Assembly (NCBI GenBank): GCA_020445405.1
Contig: JAGRGQ010000023.1
Coordinates: forward strand, 1 to 53,831
Length of the DNA stretch: 53,831 nt
Source: Gammaproteobacteria bacterium
Lineage (GTDB): Bacteria > Pseudomonadota > Gammaproteobacteria > Chromatiales > Chromatiaceae
Reading direction: 5' to 3'
Shown: positions 8,149 to 16,719 of the stretch, piece after piece
Numbering within the stretch: position 1 is the stretch's first letter
Layout: each line of letters opens with the position of its first letter
Position numbers and translations under genes: made by a program
The notes under the pieces: model-generated
Databases searched by the model: none
Told to the model about the DNA's origin: nothing
What the model saw: only the letters and a program-made list of their open reading frames with translations

Positions 8149-9123
8149 ATGGCTTTACCCAGCACTGACTCACCACTAACGGTCGATTTTTGCGGATTGC
8201 GTTTCGATACCCCCCTGGTGCTGTTGTCCGGGTGCGTCGGATTTGGCGAAGAGTACACCCGGATAAAAGGTTTTTCCAATCGGGATGCCGGTGCCGTCTG
8301 CCTGAAAGGAACCACGCTTTCGCCACGCCTGGGAAATCCGCCCCACCGTGTTTACGAGACACCGCAGGGAATGCTCAACTCCATTGGACTGCAGAATCCG
8401 GGCGTGGACAAGGTGGTAGATGAGATACTGCCCACACTCGATTTTTCCGAGACTCGATTCATTGCGAATGTTTCCGGTTCAACGGTGGAAGAGTATGAGG
8501 CGGTAACCCGGCGTTTCGATGACTCGCCGATCGATGCCATCGAAATCAATATCTCCTGCCCGAATGTAAAACAGGGGGGCGCCGCCTTCGGCAATGACCC
8601 CGCTATGTCGGCCAGGGTGGTTGAAGTGTGCCGCAGGGCCACGAGCAAGCCGCTGATTACCAAGCTCTCGCCGAACCAGACCGATATCGCGGGCAATGCC
8701 AGAGTCTGCATCGAAGCCGGCAGCGACGCTTTTTCGGTGATCAATACGCTGATGGGGATGGCGATAGACAGCGAAAGCCGCACGCCGATAATCGGCAACA
8801 ATCAGGGCGGGCTCTCCGGACCCGCAATCAAACCGGTTGCACTACTCAAGGTTCATCAGGTCTATCAGGTCTGCAAAGACCATGGTATACCTATAATCGG
8901 CCAGGGCGGCGTTAACAGCGCGAAAGACGCATTGGAGTTTCTGATTGCCGGAGCCAGCGCAGTAGGGGTGGGAACGGCTTTATTCTACGATCCACTCATC
9001 TGCATTAAGATCAACAGCGGCATCGCCGCTTATCTGGAGCGGCATAAGTTACAATCAGTCATGCAATTGACCGGCACTCTGAGACTCAATGCCCCCCCCT
9101 CGGAGGTGCGCTGCGGATGCTGA
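8149..9123 (+). CDS. pyrD: Dihydroorotate dehydrogenase, class 1B-like catalytic subunit
   Basis: A 324-residue FMN-dependent TIM-barrel enzyme for the fourth step of pyrimidine synthesis. The active-site cysteine of class 1 enzymes is in EINISCPNVKQGG, and GQGGVNSAKDALEF with GVGTALF binds FMN phosphate. It lacks the N-terminal membrane-binding helices of the class 2 enzyme normal in gammaproteobacteria and ends in RCGC. Class 1B enzymes work with a PyrK iron-sulfur flavoprotein, which is not adjacent. Divergent from trmL, 71 bases apart. A related dihydropyrimidine dehydrogenase-like activity cannot be excluded. Confidence 0.85.
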   Translation: MALPSTDSPLTVDFCGLRFDTPLVLLSGCVGFGEEYTRIKGFSNRDAGAVCLKGTTLSPRLGNPPHRVYETPQGMLNSIGLQNPGVDKVVDEILPTLDFSETRFIANVSGSTVEEYEAVTRRFDDSPIDAIEINISCPNVKQGGAAFGNDPAMSARVVEVCRRATSKPLITKLSPNQTDIAGNARVCIEAGSDAFSVINTLMGMAIDSESRTPIIGNNQGGLSGPAIKPVALLKVHQVYQVCKDHGIPIIGQGGVNSAKDALEFLIAGASAVGVGTALFYDPLICIKINSGIAAYLERHKLQSVMQLTGTLRLNAPPSEVRCGC

Positions 9124-9238
9124 CGGGGCTGGTTTTTTGGCAACATATCGTTTATAGAGCTAACTGGTTGAATGACATGAATAATGTTCTGTGAGAATCG
9201 GTCGATAAAATAGCTATCCGAAACCGGGAAAGAATCAA

Positions 9239-10513
9239 ATGACGATGGAAACGGCTTCCAACAGCCCCACACCCGAAATGCTGCGCAGATTTGTTCCACT
9301 ACGGGATCTGTCCGAGGAGCAGCTTCAGAACTTAAGCTCGATCGTTGCAATCGAAGAGGTACCGTCGGGGCGACTGCTGATCAAAAAAGGCAGCCAGGAG
9401 GAGTACAGTTTTTTTCTGCTGGAAGGGCACATCCGGTTGCGGGCGGCAGACGGTAAAATCAGCGATATACGCGAAGGTGATCCGGCTGCCGACAATCCGA
9501 TTTCCCAGTTACTTCCGCGCCACTACGATGTCATTTCCGTTTCCACGGTAAAGTTTTTGCGGATCCGGCGGGAGCAGTTGGATGAAATAAGGCGGAAAGC
9601 GCCTGCTAACGCGTCTGATGGCATAGACGGATACGAGGTGAGTGGAGAGAGTGAAGGCGAAACCACGGAGTTTGAAAATCAGCTCTCATTTCAGTTCCTT
9701 CAGGATCTTGAGAGCGATGCGCTGGAACTCCCCAGCCTGCCGGAAATAGCCATCAGAATCGGCAAGGCGATGGAAGACGATATCAGCGATGCCGCGACCA
9801 TCGCTGAAATGATACAGACCGATCCGCAAATTACCGCCAAGCTCATCAAAGCCTCCAACAGCGCGATGTACGGAAGACGCAACGAAGTGGAGACCTGCAC
9901 TGGCGCCGTCATCCGCCTTGGTACCGATGTGACGCACAAGCTGGTGCTCTCATTTGCCATGAAGGAGTTGTTCAAGTCCGAATCGGGCCTGTTGCAACAG
10001 CGCATGCAGGAGCTGTGGAAACACAGCACGCACGTTGCCGCACTCTGTTACGTACTGGCAAAGCATGACAATCGTTTTAATCCGGAACTTGCCATGCTGA
10101 TTGGACTGTTGCACGACATTGGTGTTGTGGCGGTGCTCAATTACGCACAAAGCTTTCCGCTGGAGGCAAGACAACCGGAAGTCATTGACCAGGCCTGCAA
10201 ACGCCTGCGCGCTCAGACCGGAAGCCTGATCCTGCGCAAATGGGGCTTCCCAACCGAATTCATTATCGCGGCACTCGAGGCGGAGATGTGGCATCGTGAA
10301 AAGGGCATAACCCCGGATTATTGCGATCTGGTCATTATTGCCCAACTGCACAGTTTCGTCGGCACCAGCAAGGCGTTTTCCGCGCCGGCTATCCATGAGG
10401 TGCCGGCCCATTCACGTCTCGCATTGGGTGAGTTGACGCCCAGGCTCAGCCTGAAGATTCTGGATGAGGCGAAGGAGCAGATCGCCCACGCAATCTCACT
10501 GCTGAACATCTGA
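9239..10513 (+). CDS. Cyclic-nucleotide-binding-like / HDOD domain signalling protein
   Basis: A 424-residue cytosolic protein. Residues ~15-115 resemble a cNMP-binding/CRP-type beta barrel (RLLIKKGSQEEYSFFLLEGHIRL), though the canonical phosphate-binding cassette is not obvious. Residues ~160-360 form an HDOD domain (LPSLPEIAIRIG, MIQTDPQITAKLIKASNS, LIGLLHDIG), the catalytically degenerate HD-like fold used as a signalling scaffold. An acidic linker joins them. An SD-like GGGAAAG lies upstream of ATG 9239. Partner and ligand are unknown. It may be cotranscribed with the thioredoxin gene 21 bases downstream. Confidence 0.85.
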   Translation: MTMETASNSPTPEMLRRFVPLRDLSEEQLQNLSSIVAIEEVPSGRLLIKKGSQEEYSFFLLEGHIRLRAADGKISDIREGDPAADNPISQLLPRHYDVISVSTVKFLRIRREQLDEIRRKAPANASDGIDGYEVSGESEGETTEFENQLSFQFLQDLESDALELPSLPEIAIRIGKAMEDDISDAATIAEMIQTDPQITAKLIKASNSAMYGRRNEVETCTGAVIRLGTDVTHKLVLSFAMKELFKSESGLLQQRMQELWKHSTHVAALCYVLAKHDNRFNPELAMLIGLLHDIGVVAVLNYAQSFPLEARQPEVIDQACKRLRAQTGSLILRKWGFPTEFIIAALEAEMWHREKGITPDYCDLVIIAQLHSFVGTSKAFSAPAIHEVPAHSRLALGELTPRLSLKILDEAKEQIAHAISLLNI

Positions 10514-10534
10514 AAAAACAGCCGCAGTTCAACA

Positions 10535-11050
10535 ATGAGAGGCTTGCGACTATTCGTACTGCTGATTCAAATGAGTGCCTGTACCGCGCTGTTTGCCGGC
10601 GGACAGACACTGACGCCTCTTGACGAAAGAGTCCAGGCGCCGGATCTCTCTCTACCCGGCATTGACGGAAAAAGCATTTCTCTCTCCGACTTTCAGGGAG
10701 AAGTTGTGGTTGTGAATTTCTGGGCCAGCTGGTGCCCCCCCTGCGTCAGCGAGATGCGCTCGATGCAGCGAGGAGCCGAATGGCTCGGTAAGTACCGGGG
10801 CAGATTCCTGGCTGTCAATATGGGCGAAGCGCCGGAAGTCGTGGCGAAGTTCGTGTCAGGGCTCGGCTTTGAAATCCCGGTGCTTCTGGACAGCGACGGC
10901 AAAATCTCGTCCCGTTGGGGTATCCAGCGCCTGCCCGCTACCTATGTGGTGGACTCCAAGGGCCGAGTCGCCTACCGGGCGTTGGGGGCGCGTCAATGGG
11001 ATGACCCTCTCCTGCTGGTACCACTGCGCTCACTGGCGATGGAGGAGTAG
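10535..11050 (+). CDS. TlpA-like exported thioredoxin-fold protein
   Basis: A 171-residue thiol-disulfide oxidoreductase of the AhpC/TSA-TlpA type. The N-terminal hydrophobic signal ends in MSAC, a possible lipobox with Cys16. The fold begins at APDLSLPGIDG, and the redox motif WCPPC is at residues 66-70; the cis-proline region is RLPATYVVD. Such proteins reduce or reshuffle thiols in the periplasm, for example in cytochrome c maturation. The substrate here cannot be told from the sequence. It follows the HDOD gene closely. Confidence 0.88.
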   Translation: MRGLRLFVLLIQMSACTALFAGGQTLTPLDERVQAPDLSLPGIDGKSISLSDFQGEVVVVNFWASWCPPCVSEMRSMQRGAEWLGKYRGRFLAVNMGEAPEVVAKFVSGLGFEIPVLLDSDGKISSRWGIQRLPATYVVDSKGRVAYRALGARQWDDPLLLVPLRSLAMEE

Positions 11051-11092
11051 CCTGCGGACACACCGGCGGAATGTGGAACGCCGGTCCGGATC

Positions 11093-11491
11093 CTATCCGG
11101 GACGGAGATGTTCGATATAATGCGGTCTATCGATCATATCCAGGTGAACAGCCTCGGCCCGCACCCTCAGCCGCAGATCCGATCCTTCAAATCCCAGGTC
11201 GCAGTGAACGCGTCCGCGACTTTGCAGCGGTACCGGGATCATATTTCTGTAGGTGTAGATATTCTCGCCCACATCGCCACCCGAGCAGACGCCCGGCAGC
11301 TGTGGTAATTCACCATCGACCTCGGCACCTTCGAACACCAGGCTGCCGGCCTGCCACCACCGGGTGCGCTCGGCTGAACCTGTCATTGTCTTGATAATGT
11401 AGGCACGGGAAAATCGCAAAACCACCCGCTCGCCCTCTATCTCGACAGAATCCACCTCGCAGCCCGGGAGATTGATACTGCTACTGTCCAT
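11093..11491 (-). CDS. Conserved-looking hypothetical protein
   Basis: A 132-residue protein I do not recognise. It has no signal peptide or membrane segment and looks beta-rich, with alternating hydrophobic and charged strands (EVDSVEIEGERVVLRF, VHCDLGFEGSDLRLRV). Three cysteines are scattered without a CxxC motif. The ATG at 11491 is clear, and the ORF ends convergently with the TlpA-like gene. Gene status rests on codon-like composition and lack of a better ORF on the other strand. Confidence 0.6.
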   Translation of the reverse strand: MDSSSINLPGCEVDSVEIEGERVVLRFSRAYIIKTMTGSAERTRWWQAGSLVFEGAEVDGELPQLPGVCSGGDVGENIYTYRNMIPVPLQSRGRVHCDLGFEGSDLRLRVRAEAVHLDMIDRPHYIEHLRPG

Positions 11492-11565
11492 CAGTCCGCT
11501 CCATCAAATGACGCCGCTCAACTTCAACAGCATTATACCCGACACTCTATTCGGTGCAGACCCGA

Positions 11566-12975
11566 CTACTCCCCCAGATCCAACTCCTTTATTTTTCTTG
11601 TCAGCGTATTTCTTCCCCATCCCAATAATTTAGCCGCCTCCTGTCGCCGTCCACCGGTACGCTCGAGTGCCGCTTCGATCATAACGCTTTCAAATGCCGG
11701 TGTAGCTTCCTCCAACAGGTTCTGCTGACCCTGCTGCAATCGTCTTGCGGCCCACATACGCAGACTGCGACGCCAATCCTTAACTGCGTCTCCATTCTCT
11801 TCGGCACTGCTGCTGGTTCTTACTTCCGATGGCAGATCTTCGAGATGGATTTCATGGCTGGATGCCATTACCGTCAGCCACCGGGCCATATTCTCCAGCT
11901 GTCGAACATTTCCCGGCCACTCCATATTTTCCAGTTCCGCCAACGCATCCGGCTGTAAAATTTTGGTTTCCACCTCAAGCTCTGCCGCAGCTTTGGACAG
12001 AAAATGGGACATCAGAAGGCCAATGTCCTCCTTGCGCTCCCGCAATGACGGCACATGCACCCTGATCACGTTGAGACGGTGAAACAGATCCTCGCGAAAA
12101 CGGCCTTCCCTGACCAGCCTTTCCAGGTTTTGATGAGTCGCGGCGATGATTCTCACGTCGACCGCGATCGGTTCATGCCCCCCCACCCGGTAAAATTTAC
12201 CTTCTGCCAGCACCCGCAACAGGCGGGTTTGCAATTCCGCCGGCATATCACCGATTTCGTCCAGAAACAGCGTCCCGCCATCAGCCTGCTCAAACCGTCC
12301 CACGCGCCGTGTCTGGGCTCCGGTAAACGCGCCCCGCTCATGTCCAAAAAGCTCGGACTCCATCAGATCCTTCGGAATCGCTGCCATATTCAAAGCGATG
12401 AAAGGAGAATTGGAACGCGGGCTGTGACGATGCAGCGCCTGGGCAACCAACTCCTTGCCTGTGCCTGACTCTCCATTGATCAGCACCGTGATATTGGAAC
12501 GCGCCAAACGTCCAATGGCCCGGAAAACCTCCTGCATCGCCGGCGCCTCCCCGATAATTTCGGGTGCCCTTAAGGCTGTGTCATCACTGATATTTGCCCG
12601 GCCACGACTCTTACGACACGCTCTAGTCACCTGCTCTATCGCATTGTTAACGTCAAACGGTTTGGGCAGATACTCGAAGGCTCCGCTATGGTAAGCGGTT
12701 ACTGCACTGTCCAGATCCGAATGGGCGGTCATGATGATGACCGGCAAATCCGGATAATGTTCGTTGATGCTGACTAGCAGCGAAAGTCCATCGATTCCGG
12801 GCATACGCACATCCGATACGATTGCGTCCGGTTGTTCTTTGGAGAGCGCCTCCATGATGCCGTTGGCGTTGGTATAGGTTGTAACTTCCATTCCCGCTTT
12901 CTGGAGCGCTTTCTCCAGTACCCAACGAATGGAACGATCATCGTCGATGACCCAGATTCTATGACTTCTTGGCAT
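11566..12975 (-). CDS. ntrC: Nitrogen regulation response regulator NtrC
   Basis: A 469-residue sigma-54-dependent activator. The receiver domain (1-120) has the phosphoacceptor Asp55 in SDVRMPG. The AAA+ domain has Walker A GESGTGKE near residue 168, the sigma-54-contacting GAFTGA loop, and Walker [10 protein letters not shown] Fis-type helix-turn-helix closes the protein ([19 protein letters not shown]). It is phosphorylated by NtrB under nitrogen limitation and should act at glnA, where matching sites are visible. It overlaps ntrB by 17 bases. Confidence 0.97.
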   Translation of the reverse strand: MPRSHRIWVIDDDRSIRWVLEKALQKAGMEVTTYTNANGIMEALSKEQPDAIVSDVRMPGIDGLSLLVSINEHYPDLPVIIMTAHSDLDSAVTAYHSGAFEYLPKPFDVNNAIEQVTRACRKSRGRANISDDTALRAPEIIGEAPAMQEVFRAIGRLARSNITVLINGESGTGKELVAQALHRHSPRSNSPFIALNMAAIPKDLMESELFGHERGAFTGAQTRRVGRFEQADGGTLFLDEIGDMPAELQTRLLRVLAEGKFYRVGGHEPIAVDVRIIAATHQNLERLVREGRFREDLFHRLNVIRVHVPSLRERKEDIGLLMSHFLSKAAAELEVETKILQPDALAELENMEWPGNVRQLENMARWLTVMASSHEIHLEDLPSEVRTSSSAEENGDAVKDWRRSLRMWAARRLQQGQQNLLEEATPAFESVMIEAALERTGGRRQEAAKLLGWGRNTLTRKIKELDLGE

Positions 12976-14059
12976 TAGGATTTTCCACTGGAAGCAATAC
13001 GGTAAACTCTGTTTTCCCCGGTTTGCTCTGACACTCCACGAGGCCTCCGTGCATGTTGATCAGCGATTGGGATATGGAGAGACCCAATCCCATCCCATCA
13101 TCACTGGCGGTAACCATCGGAAAAAATACTTTTTCCTGAATCTCTTTCGGTACGCCGGGTCCGTTGTCCTCAATCACAATCTGCACCACCAGCCGATGGC
13201 GTCTATGTCCGATGGTGAATTGACGCAGAATACGGGTCCGCAGATAGATCTCTCCGTTGGTCACACCAACCACCGCTCTGGCGGCATTACGCACGATATT
13301 CAGCAGCGCCTGAATTATCCGGTCACTATCGAGCAACAGTTCCGGAATACTCGGATCGTAGTCGCGCGCAAATCGGACGTTGCTGCCGAATTCAGCGGTG
13401 ACCAGGTTTCTGACACGTTCCAACAAGGTATGAATATTGACGTTGGCCATCCGGGGAAGTTTGTTCGGTCCCAACATACTGTCAACCAGCGACTGCAACC
13501 GGTCGGCTTCATTGATAATGATCTGGGTGTACTCCTTAAGCGCCGCCCCTTCCAGCTCCTGTTCTAGCAGCTGGGCAGCCCCGCGCAGTCCACCCAGAGG
13601 ATTCTTGATTTCATGCGCCAGCCCCCGCACCAGATCCCGGGTGGCATCGTGTTGTGAAATCAGCTGCTCCTCCCGGCTGATGCGGAGTTGGCGGTCTATC
13701 TGCTGCAGTTCCACCAACAATCCCGACTCCCCCTCTCTGGGGCTCAGCGGAATGACTGTGCAATCCACCGTAACCGAGCGATCCTCGGACAGCGGCAGGC
13801 TCATCTCTCTTTCGGTAAAGGGGCGGCCGCTGCTGAGGGAGCGTCTGAGATTGGTCTTTACCACCCCGCCGGGGCAGTGAATCAGCGCGGTCGCATCCTG
13901 CCCCATCACATGTCGGGCACTCACCTGAAACAAGGCTTCACCGGCCGGGTTCATGTAACGCAGCTTGAGGTTGCTATCGAACAACAACGTCACCGTATTC
14001 AGATTATCGAGAATCCGGGTCCGGTAATTGTTCATAAGTGCGGCATCTGTTTTCTTCAT
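12959..14059 (-). CDS. ntrB: Nitrogen regulation sensor kinase NtrB
   Basis: A cytosolic histidine kinase/phosphatase of the NtrBC pair, controlled by PII proteins in the family. An N-terminal PAS domain (about 20-120) senses input; the phosphoacceptor histidine lies in GLAHEIKNPLGG; the ATP-binding domain shows VIEDNGPGVP and GMGLGLSIS. The first ATG (14059) gives 366 residues. A TTG at 14074 and an ATG at 14035 are alternatives, and no strong ribosome site decides between them. ntrC follows with an overlap, and an NtrC-type site lies about 115 bases upstream. Confidence 0.95.
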   Translation of the reverse strand: MKKTDAALMNNYRTRILDNLNTVTLLFDSNLKLRYMNPAGEALFQVSARHVMGQDATALIHCPGGVVKTNLRRSLSSGRPFTEREMSLPLSEDRSVTVDCTVIPLSPREGESGLLVELQQIDRQLRISREEQLISQHDATRDLVRGLAHEIKNPLGGLRGAAQLLEQELEGAALKEYTQIIINEADRLQSLVDSMLGPNKLPRMANVNIHTLLERVRNLVTAEFGSNVRFARDYDPSIPELLLDSDRIIQALLNIVRNAARAVVGVTNGEIYLRTRILRQFTIGHRRHRLVVQIVIEDNGPGVPKEIQEKVFFPMVTASDDGMGLGLSISQSLINMHGGLVECQSKPGKTEFTVLLPVENPNAKKS

Positions 14060-14172
14060 TCTGGTTTTTTGCAAGCAAGAAACACACCAGACGGAAAAAA
14101 ATTAAAAACCTTGAAAAAACATAGGGTGTAGGCTTATTACAAACAGCAGCTCAGTTTTGCTTATAGAAAGAA

Positions 14173-14189
14173 TGCACCAATATTGTGCA
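14173..14189. promoter_or_regulatory. Predicted NtrC-binding site upstream of ntrBC
   Basis: TGCACCAATATTGTGCA is a near-perfect palindrome matching the NtrC recognition pattern (TGCAC-N7-GTGCA). It lies in the 200-base spacer between the DUF4124 gene and ntrB, in the position expected for autoregulation of ntrBC. The assignment is based on motif match and position. Confidence 0.75.
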
Positions 14190-14269
14190 TAGATCGCGCT
14201 TGGTAAAGCAACGCTTGCGAGATAATTACAAAAGTGGGAACGGAAGAGGGGGCGAAGAACAGCAAAACC

Positions 14270-14854
14270 TCAGCTTTCGCTGGCGCTCCCCCCAAATGGC
14301 GCAGTACGGGGTTCAGCCAAACGGAGCATATGAAAACTCACGGCGCTTGAGCGCTTCAGCTCTCTGTTTTTCTCATCGATTACGCTGACCTCAAGCGAGT
14401 GGGTGCCCCGATCCATGTCCTGCAGCGTGATTTGGGTGGTCTCAAGATCCTGCGAAGCTGGCGTGCCGTTGAGATAGACCCGGATTTTATGGCCGGGTTG
14501 AAGCCCGGGTCTGAGTTCCACCGATATATCCACAGTACCTTCGCTGGAGCGAACTACCTGATTGTTTTCCGGGCTGACAATGGAGATCGCTTCATACCCC
14601 GCTGCCGCTGATGACTTTTCCTTGACGTTGACCCGCTCTTTCGGTTCTGCCTGAGAACCCGCTTCCCGTTCCTTTTCGGTCGGTGGCGTATAGACCGAGG
14701 TCTCTCTCAGCTTGATCTGTTCGGCGCCTGCCTGCGGCTTATCGGAAAAGTGGATTTGCCCGTTCTCATCTATCCAACGATAGACACCGGCAGTTGCATA
14801 ACCGGTGCTTGCGAGCAAAAAAAAGATCAACAATTTGCGCATGCGCAACAGCAT
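14270..14854 (-). CDS. Exported DUF4124-domain protein
   Basis: About 194 residues with a signal peptide (LLIFFLLASTGYATA) followed directly by a DUF4124 domain with the typical YRWIDENGQIHFSDKP. A Lys/Glu-rich linker leads to an Ig-like beta domain (about 105-175). DUF4124 proteins are common next to ntrBC/glnA in gammaproteobacteria, and their role in the envelope is unknown. ATG at 14854 is chosen over the longer frame to 14962, which runs through the glnA terminator; ATG 14842 is also possible. Confidence 0.85.
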   Translation of the reverse strand: MLLRMRKLLIFFLLASTGYATAGVYRWIDENGQIHFSDKPQAGAEQIKLRETSVYTPPTEKEREAGSQAEPKERVNVKEKSSAAAGYEAISIVSPENNQVVRSSEGTVDISVELRPGLQPGHKIRVYLNGTPASQDLETTQITLQDMDRGTHSLEVSVIDEKNRELKRSSAVSFHMLRLAEPRTAPFGGSASES

Positions 14855-14922
14855 AGCCCAGCAGTTGACACACAACAATAACCCGGTGGGACGAATGGAC
14901 CGTTTTGTCCGACCAACGTCAC

Positions 14923-14958
14923 AAAAAAAGGGTCCCTTCTTTCCGAAGGGGCCCTTTT
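14923..14958 (-). terminator. Rho-independent terminator of glnA
   Basis: Read on the minus strand, AAAAGGG and CCCTTC pair with GAAGGG and CCCTTTT around a five-base loop, with one internal mismatch, and the stem runs into seven Ts. It begins about 20 bases after the glnA stop codon. Confidence 0.88.
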
Positions 14959-14978
14959 GCATGCCTGACTGCGACAGA

Positions 14979-16388
14979 CTACAGGCTGTAGTACATATCG
15001 AATTCGACCGGATGAGTGGTCATTCGCAACCGGGTAACCTCTTCCATTTTCAACCGGATGTATCCATCGATAAGGTCATCCGAAAAGACGCCGCCGGCGG
15101 TGAGGTATTCCCTGTCGGAGTCCAGACAATCCAGCGCCTGATCGAGGCTGTGGCATACCGTCGGAATGCTGCGCGCCTCTTCCGCAGGCAGGTCATAGAG
15201 ATCCTTGTCCATTGCCTCACCCGGGTGGATTTTGTTCTGGATTCCATCCAGACCGGCCATCATCATGGCGGAGAACGCCAGATAGGGATTGGCAGTCGGA
15301 TCGGGGAAACGCACCTCGATACGACGCGCCTTCGGGCTGGAGACCCATGGGATGCGGATGGAGGCGGAACGGTTTCTGGCAGAATAAGCGAGCATCACCG
15401 GAGCTTCGAAGCCTGGCACCAAACGTTTGTACGAGTTTGTCGAAGCATTGGTGAAAGCGTTCAGGGAACGCGCATGCTTTATAACTCCACCAATATAGTA
15501 AAGCGCGGCTTCCGAGAGGCCGCCGTACAGGTTGCCGGCAAAGATGTTCTCTCCGCCTTTGGCGATCGACTGATGCACATGCATTCCGGATCCGTTATCG
15601 CCCACCAGTGGTTTGGGCATGAAGGTGACCGTCTTGCCATAGGCGTGGCCCACATTCTGGATCACGTATTTCATGGTCTGGTTGGCATCGGCACGCCGCA
15701 CCAGCGTGTTGAACAAGGTACCGATTTCGCACTGACCGGCAGTGGCAACCTCGTGATGGTGTACTTCCACCTTCACCCCCATCTCCTCCAGCGCGAGACA
15801 CATGGCTGCACGGATATCGTTCAGGGAATCAACCGGCGGTACCGGAAAGTAGCCACCCTTGAGACCGGGGCGGTGGCCGATATTGCCGTCTTCGTAGACG
15901 CGTTCCGAGTTCCACTGCGCCTCGTCGGAATCAATTTTATAAAAAGCGCCTGATATATCAGCACCATAGCGAACATCGTCCAGAATGAAGAACTCCGGTT
16001 CCGGCCCGAAATAAGCGGCATCACCGATACCGGTGGATTGCAGATAGGCTTCTGCCCGTTTGGCTACGGAACGGGGGTCACGCTCATATCCCTCCATGGT
16101 GGTGGGCTCGAGAATATCACACCGGATAATCAGGGTTACTTCATCCGTGAACGGGTCGAGTACCGCCGTGTCCTGATCCGGCATCAGAATCATGTCGGAT
16201 TCGTTAATGCCCTTCCAACCGGCGATGGATGAGCCGTCGAACATCTTACCATCGGTAAAAAGATCGTCATCGATGATGGTGGCAGGCATCGAAACATGCT
16301 GCTCCTTGCCACGGGTATCGGTAAAACGGAAGTCAACGAACTTTACTTCATTGTCTTTTATCATCTTCAGGACTTTCGATGCCATCAT
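14979..16388 (-). CDS. glnA: Glutamine synthetase type I
   Basis: A 469-residue GSI enzyme forming the dodecameric ammonia-assimilating glutamine synthetase. Visible landmarks are the beta-Grasp domain, [16 protein letters not shown] (metal-binding glutamates), [10 protein letters not shown], and [19 protein letters not shown]. The adenylylation-site tyrosine lies in [10 protein letters not shown] near residue 398, so GlnE control is expected. Two tandem ATGs (16388 and 16385) follow a GGAG; the second has better spacing. A sigma-54 promoter and NtrC sites lie upstream and a terminator downstream, so it is transcribed alone. Confidence 0.98.
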   Translation of the reverse strand: MMASKVLKMIKDNEVKFVDFRFTDTRGKEQHVSMPATIIDDDLFTDGKMFDGSSIAGWKGINESDMILMPDQDTAVLDPFTDEVTLIIRCDILEPTTMEGYERDPRSVAKRAEAYLQSTGIGDAAYFGPEPEFFILDDVRYGADISGAFYKIDSDEAQWNSERVYEDGNIGHRPGLKGGYFPVPPVDSLNDIRAAMCLALEEMGVKVEVHHHEVATAGQCEIGTLFNTLVRRADANQTMKYVIQNVGHAYGKTVTFMPKPLVGDNGSGMHVHQSIAKGGENIFAGNLYGGLSEAALYYIGGVIKHARSLNAFTNASTNSYKRLVPGFEAPVMLAYSARNRSASIRIPWVSSPKARRIEVRFPDPTANPYLAFSAMMMAGLDGIQNKIHPGEAMDKDLYDLPAEEARSIPTVCHSLDQALDCLDSDREYLTAGGVFSDDLIDGYIRLKMEEVTRLRMTTHPVEFDMYYSL

Positions 16389-16490
16389 GTTCTCCAGCTA
16401 AATAAAATTAATCTGGCCGCGTAAACGACCTATTTCAATACATAATCACCGGGCAATAAAAAACCGGCAGATAACGATCTGCCTATGGTC

Positions 16491-16506
16491 TGCAGAAACC
16501 ATGCCA
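16491..16506 (-). promoter_or_regulatory. Predicted sigma-54 promoter of glnA
   Basis: On the minus strand the sequence is TGGCATGGTTTCTGCA. It matches the -24/-12 pattern TGGCACGNNNNTTGCW with the invariant GG and GC ten bases apart; two less conserved positions differ. It lies about 105 bases upstream of the glnA start. Confidence 0.85.
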
Positions 16507-16671
16507 CAGGCAGGATCACATCCTGTCGGAGGCGTTGGAAGCCTGCGGGTCGACGTGGATCACCATGTAAAAAAACAACAGTTTCAGAGAGATAAACCTT
16601 GGTAATAAATTATCTCAGAAACCTTCTTTGAATATAAGTGGATACCACGTTAAATCTGCCCGGCAATTGAA

Positions 16672-16688
16672 TGCACAAAAATGGTGCA
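16672..16688. promoter_or_regulatory. Predicted NtrC enhancer site 1 for glnA
   Basis: TGCACAAAAATGGTGCA fits the NtrC palindrome (TGCAC-N7-GTGCA exactly). It lies about 170 bases upstream of the predicted sigma-54 promoter, a usual enhancer distance. Confidence 0.82.
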
Positions 16689-16702
16689 GATAAAATTGAG
16701 TT

Positions 16703-16719
16703 TGCATGATATTGGTGCG
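16703..16719. promoter_or_regulatory. Predicted NtrC enhancer site 2 for glnA
   Basis: TGCATGATATTGGTGCG matches the same motif less perfectly. Its centre is 31 bases (about three helical turns) from site 1, so two NtrC dimers could bind the same face of DNA. It abuts the stop codon of the CDF gene. Confidence 0.7.

Noticed and set aside
14805..15953. Plus-strand open frame of 382 residues opposite glnA
   Set aside because: Antisense shadow of the strongly conserved glnA; the translation shows no domain and low-complexity Arg/His content.
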